Shown: piece after piece, positions 6,662 through 16,149 of the stretch
Numbering within the stretch: position 1 is the first letter of the stretch
Layout of the letters: every line of letters begins with the position of its first letter
Virus record (IMG/VR): IMGVR_UViG_3300038701_000915
Span: 1-36,052 of that record
Direction: 5' to 3' (one strand)
Source: a virus
DNA: 36,052 nucleotides
Translations under genes and position numbers: made by a program
The notes under the pieces: model-generated
Database searches by the model: none
What the model was told of the DNA's origin: nothing
The model's input: the letters and a program-made list of their open reading frames with translations, nothing else

Positions 6662-7946
6662 CATAACAATCCCAGATGTATTTAAAGAATTATTCCAACC
6701 GAAGAGGTATAAGTGTTTCTACGGTGGTCGTGGTGGTGCTAAGTCACACGCCTTTGCTCGTGCTTTAATTGTCATGGGTATGCAGAAGAAGATGCGTATT
6801 GTCTGTGCAAGGGAGATACAGAAGAACATCAAAGCATCTGTTCATACTCTTATTGCTGATATTATCAGAACGCATGAGCTAACTTATTTCTACGAGATAC
6901 AAGAAGCTGTCATTAAAGGCAAGAATGGCACAGAGATAATGTTTAGTGGCCTTAAGCACAACTCAACAGGTATTAAATCTTTAGAGGGTTCTGATGTTTG
7001 GTGGGTAGAAGAGGCTGAGAATGTAAGTGCTAGTAGTTGGGAGATATTAATTCCAACTGTTCGTAAAGAGGGTTCAGAAATATGGGTATCGTTTAACACG
7101 AAGAATATATCTGATCCAACATATCAAAACTTTGTAGCTCGTCAAAGTGATGACATCTTGTGCAAGAAAGTATCATGGCGTGATAATCCATACTTCCCTG
7201 AGGTGTTGAATAAAGAAAGATTACGCTTAGAGAAAGAAGACCCAGAAGCCTATGCGCATATATGGGAAGGCGAGCCAGACACAAGAAAGTCAGGTGTTGT
7301 ATACGCTAAGGAGATGGCTAAGGCAAGAGAAGAGGGGCGTATATGTTCTGTGCCTTATGATCCAGCGTTTGAGGTGTTCACCGCATGGGATTTAGGTTAT
7401 GGCAAAGGCAATGCAACGTCTATATGGTTCTTGCAGTTTGTTGGCCGTGAACTTAGATGGCTAGAATACTATGAGGCTGAGGGAGAGTTTATCCCGCACT
7501 TTGCTGAGGTGATCAAGAGTCGTCCTTATAACTATATGGCGCAAGGGCATTACTTGCCACATGATGGCGCAGCAGCTAACGTAAGGGGTGCATCAGTTCC
7601 ACAGCAGTTGTCACAGTTAGGAATCCAAACAACAGTACTTCCAAGAGCGTCTAATGAATTGCAGATAGCGGCAGAGCGTGAGTCATTGAGCGCTATACTT
7701 GCTTATTCAGTATTTGATGAAAAGAAAACCAAGGATGGTGTGTTTGCATTAGAGACGTATCACTTTAAGTGGGATGAGGAGAGAGGGAAGTTTAGTAACA
7801 AGCCTTATCATGACTGGAGTAGTAACCCAGCGGATGCAGCAAGATATGCAGCGGTGGCAGTATCTAAAGTGAAGAATCAGTTGATTAAACCAAAAGAGCT
7901 AGACCATGTTTATAACAGGGGTAGGAAGACCTCGTGGATGGGTTAA
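6654..7946 (+). CDS. Terminase large subunit
   Basis: The 430-residue packaging ATPase/nuclease has Walker A GGRGGAKS at 24-31, Walker B VWWVEEAE at 115-122, and coupling motif-like SFNTK near 150. The C-terminal RNase H-like nuclease begins at about 235 (TAWDLGYGKGNATSIW gives the first acidic residue), with HDGAAA further on. It resembles the Terminase_3/PBSX-type family. ATG 6654 inside the end of the small subunit gene is chosen over an upstream TTG (6636). It pumps DNA through the portal and cuts concatemers; P22-type phages usually do so by headful, which would fit a permuted genome. Confidence 0.93.
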   Translation: MINITIPDVFKELFQPKRYKCFYGGRGGAKSHAFARALIVMGMQKKMRIVCAREIQKNIKASVHTLIADIIRTHELTYFYEIQEAVIKGKNGTEIMFSGLKHNSTGIKSLEGSDVWWVEEAENVSASSWEILIPTVRKEGSEIWVSFNTKNISDPTYQNFVARQSDDILCKKVSWRDNPYFPEVLNKERLRLEKEDPEAYAHIWEGEPDTRKSGVVYAKEMAKAREEGRICSVPYDPAFEVFTAWDLGYGKGNATSIWFLQFVGRELRWLEYYEAEGEFIPHFAEVIKSRPYNYMAQGHYLPHDGAAANVRGASVPQQLSQLGIQTTVLPRASNELQIAAERESLSAILAYSVFDEKKTKDGVFALETYHFKWDEERGKFSNKPYHDWSSNPADAARYAAVAVSKVKNQLIKPKELDHVYNRGRKTSWMG

Positions 7947-7950
7947 GTAA

Positions 7951-7979
7951 TTGACAGTTTAAGTTATTATTAGTACAAT
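7951..7979 (+). promoter_or_regulatory. Promoter before portal gene
   Basis: TTGACA (7951-7956), 17 bases and TACAAT (7974-7979) lie between the terminase and portal genes. A second possible pair, TTGACA at 8020-8025 with TAGGAT at 8044-8049 (18-base spacer), would start transcription at or next to the portal GTG. The first pair is the better match. Confidence 0.65.
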
Positions 7980-8056
7980 AGAATTGCATAGGTGCAGAAC
8001 CATGCCAATTAAGCGTCTTTTGACAGCTGTTATTTTCTTAAAGTAGGATAGACAAA

Positions 8057-10117
8057 GTGTCTGATTTAGTTGATAACATTAAGCAAGAATTTGAGAAAGA
8101 CCAAGAATATTGGCAACCTATATACGACAAAGCAAGAGAGGATTTATACTTCCTATCTGATAAGCCAGATGCGCAATGGTCGCAAGATGATTTAAAGGCT
8201 AGAGAAAGAAGTGGCCGTCCATCATTAACTATTGACCAATTGGGTCAGCATGTTAACCAAGTGGTGAATGATATTAGAAAGAACACGCCGTCAATCGAAG
8301 TTATACCAGATACAGATGGGGATATCGAAACGGCTGAGATCCAGCAAGATTTAATTAGAGATATATTATATAATTCAGATGCAGATACATGCTTTGATAC
8401 AGCTGCTGCTTATAGCGTTAAGTCATCTATCGGCTTTATACGCGTTGATACATCGTATGTGAATAACACAGACTTTAATCAAGAGTTAAAAGTGTATTCT
8501 GTTGTTGATCCCCTTACATGTTACTTAGACAGAGACTCCACTAGCCTTACTGGTGAAGATGCAAAGCGTGCGTATATCTTAGAGTGTATTAGTGAGGATG
8601 ATTTTAAAACTACATACCCTAATAAAGAGCCTGTAAGTTTCACTAATGATGCTTATATACAGGGAGATAAAGGTGATATCATTATTGCTGAGTATTTTTC
8701 TATCGAGATTAAAAAGAAGACAATCGGCGTTACAACTGTTGAGTCAATCAATGAGATGGGTGAGGTTGTTAGTGAGCAGGTTATCGAAGAAGTTCAAGAG
8801 GGTGTTGAGTATAGCTCGAAGCGTGAAGTCGAAGAGAAAAGAGTAAAGCGTTGTAAAGTTTCTGGTGCTGACGTCTTAGAAGAAACAGAGTTTGTTGGTG
8901 AGAATATTCCTTTAGTGCCTGTATATGGTAATCAGCAATGGGTTAATGGTAAGCGTGAGATATATAGCTTAATCCGCAAATCTAAAGATGCGCAGAAGAT
9001 GTTTAACTTCTGGAAGTCATTAGAGACTGAGTTGTTACAGAAGCAACCAAGAGCTAACTTTATGGCAGCTGCTGGTCAAACAGAAGAGTTTGCAGATGAT
9101 TGGAGTGATCCAGATCAAACGCCAGTACTGCGTTATAAGCCAACAGATATAGCTGGCAACCCAGTTAATCCCCCACAAAGAATAGAGCCACCAGTTATTC
9201 CAACGGGTGTTGTTAATGCCTCTCGTGCTGCTGTAGATGATATTAAAGCGACAATTGGCATGTATGCTGCATCTTTAGGCCAAGCCTCTAATGAGGTTAG
9301 TGGCATTGCTATTCAACGCAGGAATGAAGAAGGTGACACAGCTACTTATCACTTTAGTGATAACTTGAGTAAGTCTATATCTCGTGTTGGCAAGATCCTT
9401 AAAGACGCATTACCTAAAGTATACGATACGCCACGTTATGTAAGTATTATAGATAAAGAGGGTAACTCTAAGTCTGTTGGTATTAATGGTGCTATAGCTA
9501 AAGATCAGAAACGCCCTTACTACTTAGATCAAGGAAGTTACAAAACGAAAGTTATCACGGGTGCGTCATACACTACACAACGTCAAGAGGCTGCTGAGTT
9601 CTTTAATGGAGTTGTAAGTAGCAATCCTGAGCTTATGCCTGTTATTGGTGATCTAGTGATGAAGTATCAAGATTTTGCAGGTGCTGATGCTATTGCCGCT
9701 CGTATGGAAAAATACGTTGATCCTAGATACTTAGAGAGTGAAGAGGAAGAAATAGATCCAGAGAAAGTGCAGATGCAACAAGTGATCGAAGAAGGCCAAA
9801 AACTTATAGAAGAGTTGCAAGCGCAAGTCGAAGATTTATCTGATGAGGTTCGTGATAAGCAAGGCGAGCTTATTATTAAGGCTAAGTCAACAGAGAATAC
9901 TAAGCAGTATAATGAAGAGAAGAACGACATTGACATGCTTAAAGTCCAATCCGACAACTTAAACAAAGAAAGAGAGTTTGAGTTTAAGATGGCAGCTTTA
10001 AAACTTAAGGAAGAAGAACTTAGGATGAAGGCTGCACAACAAAAGTCCGAGGTGGACGTAGAATTAACACAATATAACGACAATCCAGAAAGGGTTGAAG
10101 TTACAACTGAAACATAA
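8057..10117 (+). CDS. Portal protein, P22-like
   Basis: The 686-residue protein matches the long P22-type portal family: N-terminal YDKAREDLYFLSD...QWSQDDLKARERSGRPSLTID, the FIRVDTSY region, and GIAIQRRNEEGDTATYHF in the core near residue 420. From about 565 to 670 a charged coiled coil follows, corresponding to the barrel of P22 gp1. It forms the dodecameric DNA channel. The start is GTG at 8057 with AGGA ahead; the protein begins MSDLVDNIKQEF. It is followed by scaffold and coat genes in the classical order. Confidence 0.93.
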   Translation: MSDLVDNIKQEFEKDQEYWQPIYDKAREDLYFLSDKPDAQWSQDDLKARERSGRPSLTIDQLGQHVNQVVNDIRKNTPSIEVIPDTDGDIETAEIQQDLIRDILYNSDADTCFDTAAAYSVKSSIGFIRVDTSYVNNTDFNQELKVYSVVDPLTCYLDRDSTSLTGEDAKRAYILECISEDDFKTTYPNKEPVSFTNDAYIQGDKGDIIIAEYFSIEIKKKTIGVTTVESINEMGEVVSEQVIEEVQEGVEYSSKREVEEKRVKRCKVSGADVLEETEFVGENIPLVPVYGNQQWVNGKREIYSLIRKSKDAQKMFNFWKSLETELLQKQPRANFMAAAGQTEEFADDWSDPDQTPVLRYKPTDIAGNPVNPPQRIEPPVIPTGVVNASRAAVDDIKATIGMYAASLGQASNEVSGIAIQRRNEEGDTATYHFSDNLSKSISRVGKILKDALPKVYDTPRYVSIIDKEGNSKSVGINGAIAKDQKRPYYLDQGSYKTKVITGASYTTQRQEAAEFFNGVVSSNPELMPVIGDLVMKYQDFAGADAIAARMEKYVDPRYLESEEEEIDPEKVQMQQVIEEGQKLIEELQAQVEDLSDEVRDKQGELIIKAKSTENTKQYNEEKNDIDMLKVQSDNLNKEREFEFKMAALKLKEEELRMKAAQQKSEVDVELTQYNDNPERVEVTTET

Positions 10118-10131
10118 AGGAGAATTACACT

Positions 10132-11007
10132 ATGCAAGAAAATCAGGCTACAGAAAACAACGAGGTTATCGTTGATCAGCCGATTGAGGAAAACCTTCAA
10201 GAAGCTGTAGAGACTAAAGAAGAAGAAATAACTACAGAGGAAGAAATTGCAGAAACGGAAGCTCCAGAAAATAACGAGCTTGATTCGGATGGCGACGGCG
10301 AAGATGAAAACGATCCGTTCCCGAAGAAGGCCACGAGGGCGTTGGAAAGACGCAACAAAAAGATAAATAAATTAAGAGCCGAGAAAGCTGAGCTAGAACA
10401 AAAGCTTGCTTCATACGCTAATAACCCACCGCCACAAGAGCAGCAAATCGACAACCAATCTATTCCTGATGGACTAAAAGAGCCTCAGGAAGATGATTTT
10501 GAAGATTATGCGGAATACTTGAAGGCAGTAGGTAAGTTTGAAGTTGAGCGTGAATACGCTACTAAAGAGGCGCAAGCCCAACAGCAGCGAGAAGTAGAAA
10601 GCCAGCAACAATGGGTTCGACAGCGTGCAGAGCAGATTGATGCAAGAGCCGCTGAGGTTGTTAAAACTATACCAGAGCTTGAAGGGTTGTATCGAGAGAA
10701 TCAAGACATCATCGAAGGTTATAGTAACACAACTAAAATGGCGTTCTTAGAGGCAGACGCACCAGAGATGGCTTTTTACGCCCTTGCACAAGAGGGCAGA
10801 CTTGAAGAGCTTGATGGTATGACTCCGACTAAGATTGCTAGGGAGATTGCACTTGCTGAGATTAGGGGGCAAAAACTATCTAAGTCTAGACCACAATCAA
10901 AAGCACCTGCTCCTATAAAGAAAGCTAAAGGCACAGGCACAAGACGTAAAACTCTTGATGATATGTCTCCAAGCGAATTATTAAACCACTTAAAAAATAA
11001 CAAATAA
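10132..11007 (+). CDS. Capsid scaffolding protein
   Basis: The 291-residue protein is very acidic in the first 60 residues, then basic and coiled-coil (RALERRNKKINKLRAEKAEL), with a Gln/Pro linker and a basic C-terminal end (about 245-291, KSRPQSKAPAPIKKAKGTGT). This composition and its place between portal and coat fit a P22-type scaffold, which shapes the procapsid and binds coat through its basic C-terminal helix-turn-helix. AAGGAG lies ten bases ahead. Confidence 0.85.
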   Translation: MQENQATENNEVIVDQPIEENLQEAVETKEEEITTEEEIAETEAPENNELDSDGDGEDENDPFPKKATRALERRNKKINKLRAEKAELEQKLASYANNPPPQEQQIDNQSIPDGLKEPQEDDFEDYAEYLKAVGKFEVEREYATKEAQAQQQREVESQQQWVRQRAEQIDARAAEVVKTIPELEGLYRENQDIIEGYSNTTKMAFLEADAPEMAFYALAQEGRLEELDGMTPTKIAREIALAEIRGQKLSKSRPQSKAPAPIKKAKGTGTRRKTLDDMSPSELLNHLKNNK

Positions 11008-11018
11008 GGAATAAAAAA

Positions 11019-12266
11019 ATGGCTAACGTTTTTAATAATGTAAATGATGTCGGTACGGTATTGTCTAAATTGGCTGCTGGTTACCTACAAGATAACGTGC
11101 AATTCTGCAAAACTATTGATAAAGAGCCTGAAGAGTCTTTTGGTTCGGTTAATGGTTATAAAGTTGGTGATACAATTAATGTAAATATCCCTGCTCGTTT
11201 CACTCCAACAACTTCTTTAGATATCACTTCATCTCAACAAGATGTAGTAGAAGAAAAGAAATCTTTATCTTTAGACACTACTCGTACAGTTGCAGTTAAT
11301 GCTGATTCACTTGAAATGAGAAACGACATCTCTGAATCTGAACTACTTGCTAAAGGTGAGCGTATTCTTAAGCCTGCAATGATTGCTCTAGCGCATGATA
11401 TTGAAGCTGATATTATCTCTAAAGCAACTGATGCTATCTACAATACTGTTGGTACTGCTGGTTCTACAACGTTTGATACTGCGCAAATGCTTGCTGCTAA
11501 AGATGAGCTTGCTCGTAACCTTTGCCCTATGGGTGATAGAAAAGCATTGCTTAAATCTGCGGCTATGAGTTCAGCTGTAAATGCTCGCAAGGGCTTGTTC
11601 CAATCTTCAGAAGAGATTGCTAAGCAATACAAGCAAGGTTACATGGGTACTGCTGATGGTTTCGATTTCCTAGAGAACGAAATGCTTGCTACACACACAA
11701 ACGGTAATGATGTATCTTTCGAAGTTAGCACTACAGTTTCTGTTGAAGGCCAAGCAACTCTAGTTGTTGAAGGTTTGACTACTACTACTGGTACAGTAAC
11801 TAAAGGAACTACATTCACAATCGATACAGTGAATATGGTTCACCCACAAACTAAACAAGACACAGGTGTTTTGCAAAAGTTTGTTGTAACTGCTGATGCT
11901 ACTGCTGATGGTTCTGGTATTGCTACACTTAGCATTTCTCCAGCTATCTACACTTCAGCTTCTAATGGCTTGCAAAACGTAACTGCATTCCCAGCTGATG
12001 GTGATACTTGTAACGTGTTGACTGGTGCGGCTTCAACTGGATATACTCAAAACTTAGTATACCACCCGAACGCATTTAGATTCATCTCTAGTAAGTTGTT
12101 CCAACCGAAGAATACTGAGATGTCTGGTGTTGCTACAGAAGATGGTATAACGGTTAATATGGTTAGTGACTTTGACATTAATACTCGTAAAGAAATCTTA
12201 CGTTTCGACGTATTGTATGGTTTCTCTGCGATTCGTCCAGAGTGGGCTTGCCGTATTACTTCATAG
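11019..12266 (+). CDS. Major capsid protein, P22 coat family
   Basis: The 415-residue protein has the P22 gp5-like start (NVFNNVNDVGTVLSKLAAGY), the central VNIPARFTPTTSLDITSSQQ strand region, and an inserted domain (about 225-345, with repeated Thr/Val strands) before the C-terminal SAIRPEWACRITS. HK97-fold coat proteins of this group have a similar extra domain. Its codons look more uniform and favoured than in neighbouring genes, as expected for the most abundant protein. It builds the shell together with the upstream scaffold. Confidence 0.92.
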   Translation: MANVFNNVNDVGTVLSKLAAGYLQDNVQFCKTIDKEPEESFGSVNGYKVGDTINVNIPARFTPTTSLDITSSQQDVVEEKKSLSLDTTRTVAVNADSLEMRNDISESELLAKGERILKPAMIALAHDIEADIISKATDAIYNTVGTAGSTTFDTAQMLAAKDELARNLCPMGDRKALLKSAAMSSAVNARKGLFQSSEEIAKQYKQGYMGTADGFDFLENEMLATHTNGNDVSFEVSTTVSVEGQATLVVEGLTTTTGTVTKGTTFTIDTVNMVHPQTKQDTGVLQKFVVTADATADGSGIATLSISPAIYTSASNGLQNVTAFPADGDTCNVLTGAASTGYTQNLVYHPNAFRFISSKLFQPKNTEMSGVATEDGITVNMVSDFDINTRKEILRFDVLYGFSAIRPEWACRITS

Positions 12267-12277
12267 TTTTACAAGGT

Positions 12278-12303
12278 GGGTGGCTTTCGGGTCACCCATT
12301 TCT
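12278..12303 (+). terminator. Hairpin after the coat gene
   Basis: GGGTGGC (12278-12284) pairs with GTCACCC (12291-12297) including one G-T pair, around the loop TTTCGG, and is followed by ATTTCT. It resembles a partial terminator or an mRNA-stabilising hairpin that lowers expression downstream of the coat gene. The T-tract is poor, so readthrough is expected. Confidence 0.55.
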
Positions 12304-12320
12304 AATAAGGAAAAGAGATT

Positions 12321-12458
12321 ATGTCTATTAAATTAACTAAAGGCGATGCTACTAAGATTTTATCTAAAGATAGCGGATTAATTGAAAAACTACTTAAAGA
12401 AGGTTGGTCTAAAGTAGTAGAGAAGAAAAAACCAGCTGCTAAGAAAAAAGCTGATTAA
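12321..12458 (+). CDS. Small basic structural-module protein
   Basis: This 45-residue product begins MSIKLTKGDATKILSKDSG and ends in a Lys/Ala-rich tail (KKPAAKKKAD). ATG 12321 follows AAGGAAAAGAG. It sits between coat and head-completion genes. Its role is unknown; a head-associated DNA-binding or decoration peptide is possible. Confidence 0.65.
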   Translation: MSIKLTKGDATKILSKDSGLIEKLLKEGWSKVVEKKKPAAKKKAD

Positions 12459-12469
12459 CGAGGTGCAAC

Positions 12470-13165
12470 ATGACTACTGTTTTAGATATAGTAACCGACG
12501 CTATGCAAGAATCAGGTGTATTAACAAAGAGTGAGACACCAACTAACGATGAGGCGCAGACGGGCTTAAGAATGCTTAATAGGCTTGTAGGTTCATGGTC
12601 TAACAGTAGTGTTGTACAGTTCGAAAGAGTAACTGAAAGCTTCCCATTGACTGATGGTGTTACAAGTTACACAATAGGTTCTGGTGGTGATTTTGACACG
12701 GTAAGACCTACTAATATAGTTCAGGCGCACGTTAGACAAGGTAACACAGATTATAACTTACAGATAGTATCGGATAAGATCTACCAATCTGTTGTATATA
12801 AGTCTGTTGGCGGCCTACCAGAAATATTAAATTTTACAAATGAATATCCATTAGCAACGATTAACATATATACTGCACCAAGTGGCACATATACGTTATT
12901 CTTGACTAGTGAAAAACCTTTAACGAGTTATGCGTCAACAGCCGCTACAGTAGATTTACCTAGTGGCTGGATTGATGCTTTGATTTATGCTCTAGCCGTT
13001 AGATTAGCACGTGTGTATGGACAACCTACAGATCCAGCATTACAAGCGTTAGCAAGAGAGTCTAAAGCTATGATTTCATTAAACTCATTAAAGAACAATC
13101 CTTTACAATCACAAGTTCCATCAAGAGCTTCATTTAATAATATATATAGCGGTTATTATTCATGA
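12470..13165 (+). CDS. Head-completion protein, P22 gp4-like
   Basis: The 231-residue protein begins with the helical pattern of the P22 tail-accessory family (VLDIVTDAMQESGVL, then DEAQTGLRMLNRLVGSWS) and has a beta-rich middle and helical C-terminal (WIDALIYALAVRLARVYG). In P22, gp4 binds the portal after packaging and starts closure of the head. It overlaps the gp10-like gene by four bases, matching the P22 order 4-10. Confidence 0.8.
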   Translation: MTTVLDIVTDAMQESGVLTKSETPTNDEAQTGLRMLNRLVGSWSNSSVVQFERVTESFPLTDGVTSYTIGSGGDFDTVRPTNIVQAHVRQGNTDYNLQIVSDKIYQSVVYKSVGGLPEILNFTNEYPLATINIYTAPSGTYTLFLTSEKPLTSYASTAATVDLPSGWIDALIYALAVRLARVYGQPTDPALQALARESKAMISLNSLKNNPLQSQVPSRASFNNIYSGYYS

Positions 13166-14589
13166 GAATAGACTTAGTTGGTGATAGCTATCAAGCGTGG
13201 AGTTTGCCATTTAACTCAGAGAGAACTGTTAACTTGTTTCCAGTATTTAACCGTGATGGCAGAGATGTGGCGGCATTATATGGCACAGCGGGTTTAGAGT
13301 TGTTTACTACCATTGGTGTAGGTGCTGTGCGTGGTGGGTTTAAATCTCGCAAGAATGGGCGTGTATTCTTTGTTAGTAGTAATGTAGTATATGAGGTAGA
13401 GGCTGGTGGGACTAGCTTTGTGAGAGGCTCGTTAAATCAAAGCTCTGGTAATATAACGATATCTGAGAATGAAACACAAATGGCTATCTGTGATGGTGAG
13501 TCTGTGTATATATTTACATACAGCTCTAATGACTTTGCAGAAGTAACTGATCCAGACCTTCCGAGTGTTGGAACAATCACAACAATGGATAATTATTTTG
13601 TAGTTAATGAAAATGGCACAGGTAAGTTCTATATAAGTGACATCGGGGATGGCACAAACTGGAATGCACTAGACTTTAAGAGTGCAGAAACATCACCTGA
13701 TCAGATCTTGCGCGTCTTTAATGCTGTTGGACAGTTATGGTGTTTTGGTGAGGCAACTACAGAGTTGTTTTCTAATACTGGTGCGAGTGACTTTCCTTTT
13801 GAAAAGGTGTCTAGTGGTGACTTTGAGGTTGGTGTATTAGCTCCTTATTCAGTTGAGACTGTTGGTAAGTCCATATATTGGTTGGGGCAGGATAAGTTTG
13901 GTCGGGGTACTGTATATGAGACAACGAGTATTAATCCAAAAGCCATTTCAACACCAGCAATAGACCTATTAATACAAGAGGCTGCAAATCCAGAAGATAT
14001 AGTTTCATGGGTGTATCAAGAGAAAGGCTTTACATTCTATGTATTAACTGGTGGTGGTTTAAAAACATCTTTAGTATATAATATAACTAATGGGTTATGG
14101 CATGAAAGAGCTTATACGAACCCTGAAGGTGATTTTGAACAACATAGAGGTCAATGTTGCGTGTTTGCTTTTGGTAAACAGTTAGTGGGTGATAGAGAAA
14201 ACGGTAATATTTATGTGATGGACATGGATATATACTCCGACAACGGTGAAGATATAGTGAGAGAGCGTATATATAAGCACTTGTTTAATGAAGGTGATAG
14301 ATTGCGTTACAATAGCCTAGAAATAGGTGTAGAAAGTGGCGTGGGGCTACAGAATGGTCAGGGTTCTAATCCAAAGATAGCTTTAAGTTTATCTAAGGAT
14401 AGTGGTAGAAGTTACGGCACACCTTATGTAGAAGAGTTAGGTAAAGCTGGTAACTACTTTGAGACTGTAAGGTTTAGAAGGTTAGGTGTTGCTGAAGAGA
14501 TGACGTTTAAAATTAGAATATCTGATCAGATTAAAGTTGCTTTGTTTGGTAGTTACTTAAAAGATTTAGGTGGAGAAAGAAGTAGATGA
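13162..14589 (+). CDS. Packaged-DNA stabilisation protein, P22 gp10-like
   Basis: The 475-residue beta-rich protein starts MRIDLVGDSYQAWSLPFNSE and continues RTVNLFPVF, typical of gp10-like hub proteins, with propeller-type repeats (IYWLGQDKFGRGTVYE, LWHERAYT, GNIYVMDMDIYSDNGE). In P22, gp10 forms the tail hub after gp4. Length agrees with the family (about 470). The next start overlaps its stop. Confidence 0.87.
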   Translation: MRIDLVGDSYQAWSLPFNSERTVNLFPVFNRDGRDVAALYGTAGLELFTTIGVGAVRGGFKSRKNGRVFFVSSNVVYEVEAGGTSFVRGSLNQSSGNITISENETQMAICDGESVYIFTYSSNDFAEVTDPDLPSVGTITTMDNYFVVNENGTGKFYISDIGDGTNWNALDFKSAETSPDQILRVFNAVGQLWCFGEATTELFSNTGASDFPFEKVSSGDFEVGVLAPYSVETVGKSIYWLGQDKFGRGTVYETTSINPKAISTPAIDLLIQEAANPEDIVSWVYQEKGFTFYVLTGGGLKTSLVYNITNGLWHERAYTNPEGDFEQHRGQCCVFAFGKQLVGDRENGNIYVMDMDIYSDNGEDIVRERIYKHLFNEGDRLRYNSLEIGVESGVGLQNGQGSNPKIALSLSKDSGRSYGTPYVEELGKAGNYFETVRFRRLGVAEEMTFKIRISDQIKVALFGSYLKDLGGERSR

Positions 14590-15014
14590 GTTTAGATGCG
14601 CCTCCAATTATTAACCCATTGAGCGACCAAAATGGTAATATAGAATTACCTTGGTTAGAGTTTTTCAACCAAACATATAATGGCGATGCTGGTGATGCGT
14701 GGACTCCTAACTTTGTAGACTTAACCACTAGTGGCACGCCAGAGATATCAGGGCGTTATTATAGATTGTCTCGATATATCTTGTACTTTAATATCTTAGT
14801 TAATCCTGACACTAACACTAGTGCTGTTGCGGGAACAACTTATGTTGATAATTTACCAATAGAGCCATTTAATAATGGTGTGTGTATGTCGTTGTCTAAT
14901 AATTTAGGTGGTGCATTAGGTATGGTAAACGCGAGTAATAATAGAATATATGTACCAACATGGACAAATGTAACAACGCCTGTGAATGTAATAGGCATAG
15001 TAGAGGCTAGATGA
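14586..15014 (+). CDS. Tail-associated structural protein
   Basis: The 142-residue protein begins SLDAPPIINPLSDQNGNIEL and continues PWLEFFNQ, a start seen in short virion proteins, followed by beta-rich, Asn/Thr-rich sequence (from about 45). It lies where P22 has the tail needle (gp26) but lacks a long coiled coil, so it is not a classical needle. A plug or tail-tip head domain is an inference. Both ends overlap neighbours by four bases. Confidence 0.6.
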   Translation: MSLDAPPIINPLSDQNGNIELPWLEFFNQTYNGDAGDAWTPNFVDLTTSGTPEISGRYYRLSRYILYFNILVNPDTNTSAVAGTTYVDNLPIEPFNNGVCMSLSNNLGGALGMVNASNNRIYVPTWTNVTTPVNVIGIVEAR

Positions 15015-15454
15015 TTAAATACACTTTATATCCTGTAAATGAGATTATAAACCTTTTAAAGAGGTATGAGAAAAAGCATTACAACGATATAAAAGACAAA
15101 AGCATGTATCCTGATATTAGTATGAATTGGGAGATATACGAAGAGTTGGGGCAAGAAGGTTTATGTTATGCCGTTCTTGCAATGGATGATGGAGAGATAG
15201 TTGGTTATAGTGCGTATACTTTAACTACGGATTTGAATAGAAATAGTATAGTACAAGCAGCGTGTGTTGCAATGTATATAGAGAAGAAATACAGAGGCCG
15301 TATGGCGGTTGATTTTATTAATAAATGTGATAGAATACTTATAGAGAAAGATGTCAAGCAAGTCCTGCATACATACAGTGACGTAAGAATAGGAAAACTC
15401 CTAGAAAAAGCTGGCTATAGACCTAAAAGCATCACATGGTGTAAAAGTTTATAG
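15011..15454 (+). CDS. GNAT-family acetyltransferase
   Basis: The 147-residue protein shows a GNAT pattern: EIVGYSAYTL strand (about 57-66), VQAACVAMYIEKKYRGRMAV with the acetyl-CoA binding turn KKYRGRM (about 91-97), then IEKDVKQVLHTY and a C-terminal RIGKLLEKAGYRP strand-helix. Such enzymes transfer acetyl from acetyl-CoA to an amine. In phages of this type a GNAT gene often sits inside the virion block, target unknown. It overlaps the upstream stop as ATGA. Confidence 0.8.
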   Translation: MIKYTLYPVNEIINLLKRYEKKHYNDIKDKSMYPDISMNWEIYEELGQEGLCYAVLAMDDGEIVGYSAYTLTTDLNRNSIVQAACVAMYIEKKYRGRMAVDFINKCDRILIEKDVKQVLHTYSDVRIGKLLEKAGYRPKSITWCKSL

Positions 15455-15464
15455 GAGAATTAAG

Positions 15465-16148
15465 ATGGGTAGTAGTCCATTAACAGCGGTAGTAGAGGGT
15501 GCAACAGGCCTTATAGGTGCTAATAAGCAAAAAAAAGCAATTGAGCGTGCAAGGCGAGAGCAAGCAGCGGCAGCAGCAGCAGCACAAGAGCGATTAGCTC
15601 CATATCAAGAGCAAGGTGAGTATGCTACTCAACAAATCCGAGAAGGTTTAGATACAGGCACGTTAGGTGGTAGCTTTACTCCTGATGAGTATTTAGAGTC
15701 ACCTGATTATCAGTTCCAACTAGAGCAAGGACAAGAGGCTTTAGATAGACAACAAGCGGCTCGTGGCAACTTATACTCAGGACAAGCTTTAAAAGAAGCT
15801 AATCGCTTTTCACAAGGTTTGGCTAGTCAAGGTTATCAAGATGCGTATAACAGATGGTTGCAAACTCAGCAAAATAGATATAATCAATTATCTGGTCAGC
15901 AAAACATTGGTTATGGCGCAGCAGGTGGTCAAAATGTTATCGGTCTTAATGAAGGTAACAACATGGCTCAAGCTACTATGGCAAGACGTGCGGCGCAAGA
16001 TGCAGGCACAGCTCAAGCTGTAGGTGCAGGACTTAATTTAATAAATAGTGGTCAACAAGGCTTACAACAACTAGCAACAGGTGGATTTGGTGGCTTTGGT
16101 AGCTCTTTAGGTGGAACGACAGGATCTACGGGTGTAGTGGGGTATTAA
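15465..16148 (+). CDS. Internal virion/ejection protein, gp7-like
   Basis: The 227-residue protein is Ala/Gln/Gly-rich with the signature FTPDEYLESPDYQFQLEQGQ followed by RQQAARGNLYSG (about 67-105) typical of small DNA-transfer proteins next to gp20/gp16-like genes. Residues 20-45 are a helical Ala-rich stretch. A Gly/Ser tail ends the protein. It is likely packed in the head and released with the DNA to cross the envelope. Role from family and order. Confidence 0.78.
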   Translation: MGSSPLTAVVEGATGLIGANKQKKAIERARREQAAAAAAAQERLAPYQEQGEYATQQIREGLDTGTLGGSFTPDEYLESPDYQFQLEQGQEALDRQQAARGNLYSGQALKEANRFSQGLASQGYQDAYNRWLQTQQNRYNQLSGQQNIGYGAAGGQNVIGLNEGNNMAQATMARRAAQDAGTAQAVGAGLNLINSGQQGLQQLATGGFGGFGSSLGGTTGSTGVVGY

Positions 16149-16149
16149 T

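Noticed and set aside
8002-8046. 14-codon frame MPIKRLLTAVIFLK before the portal gene
   Set aside because: No ribosome site, and it overlaps a possible promoter; likely chance.
9667-10200. Long minus-strand frame opposite the portal end
   Set aside because: Serine/leucine-rich shadow of an acidic coiled-coil coding region, with no ribosome site.
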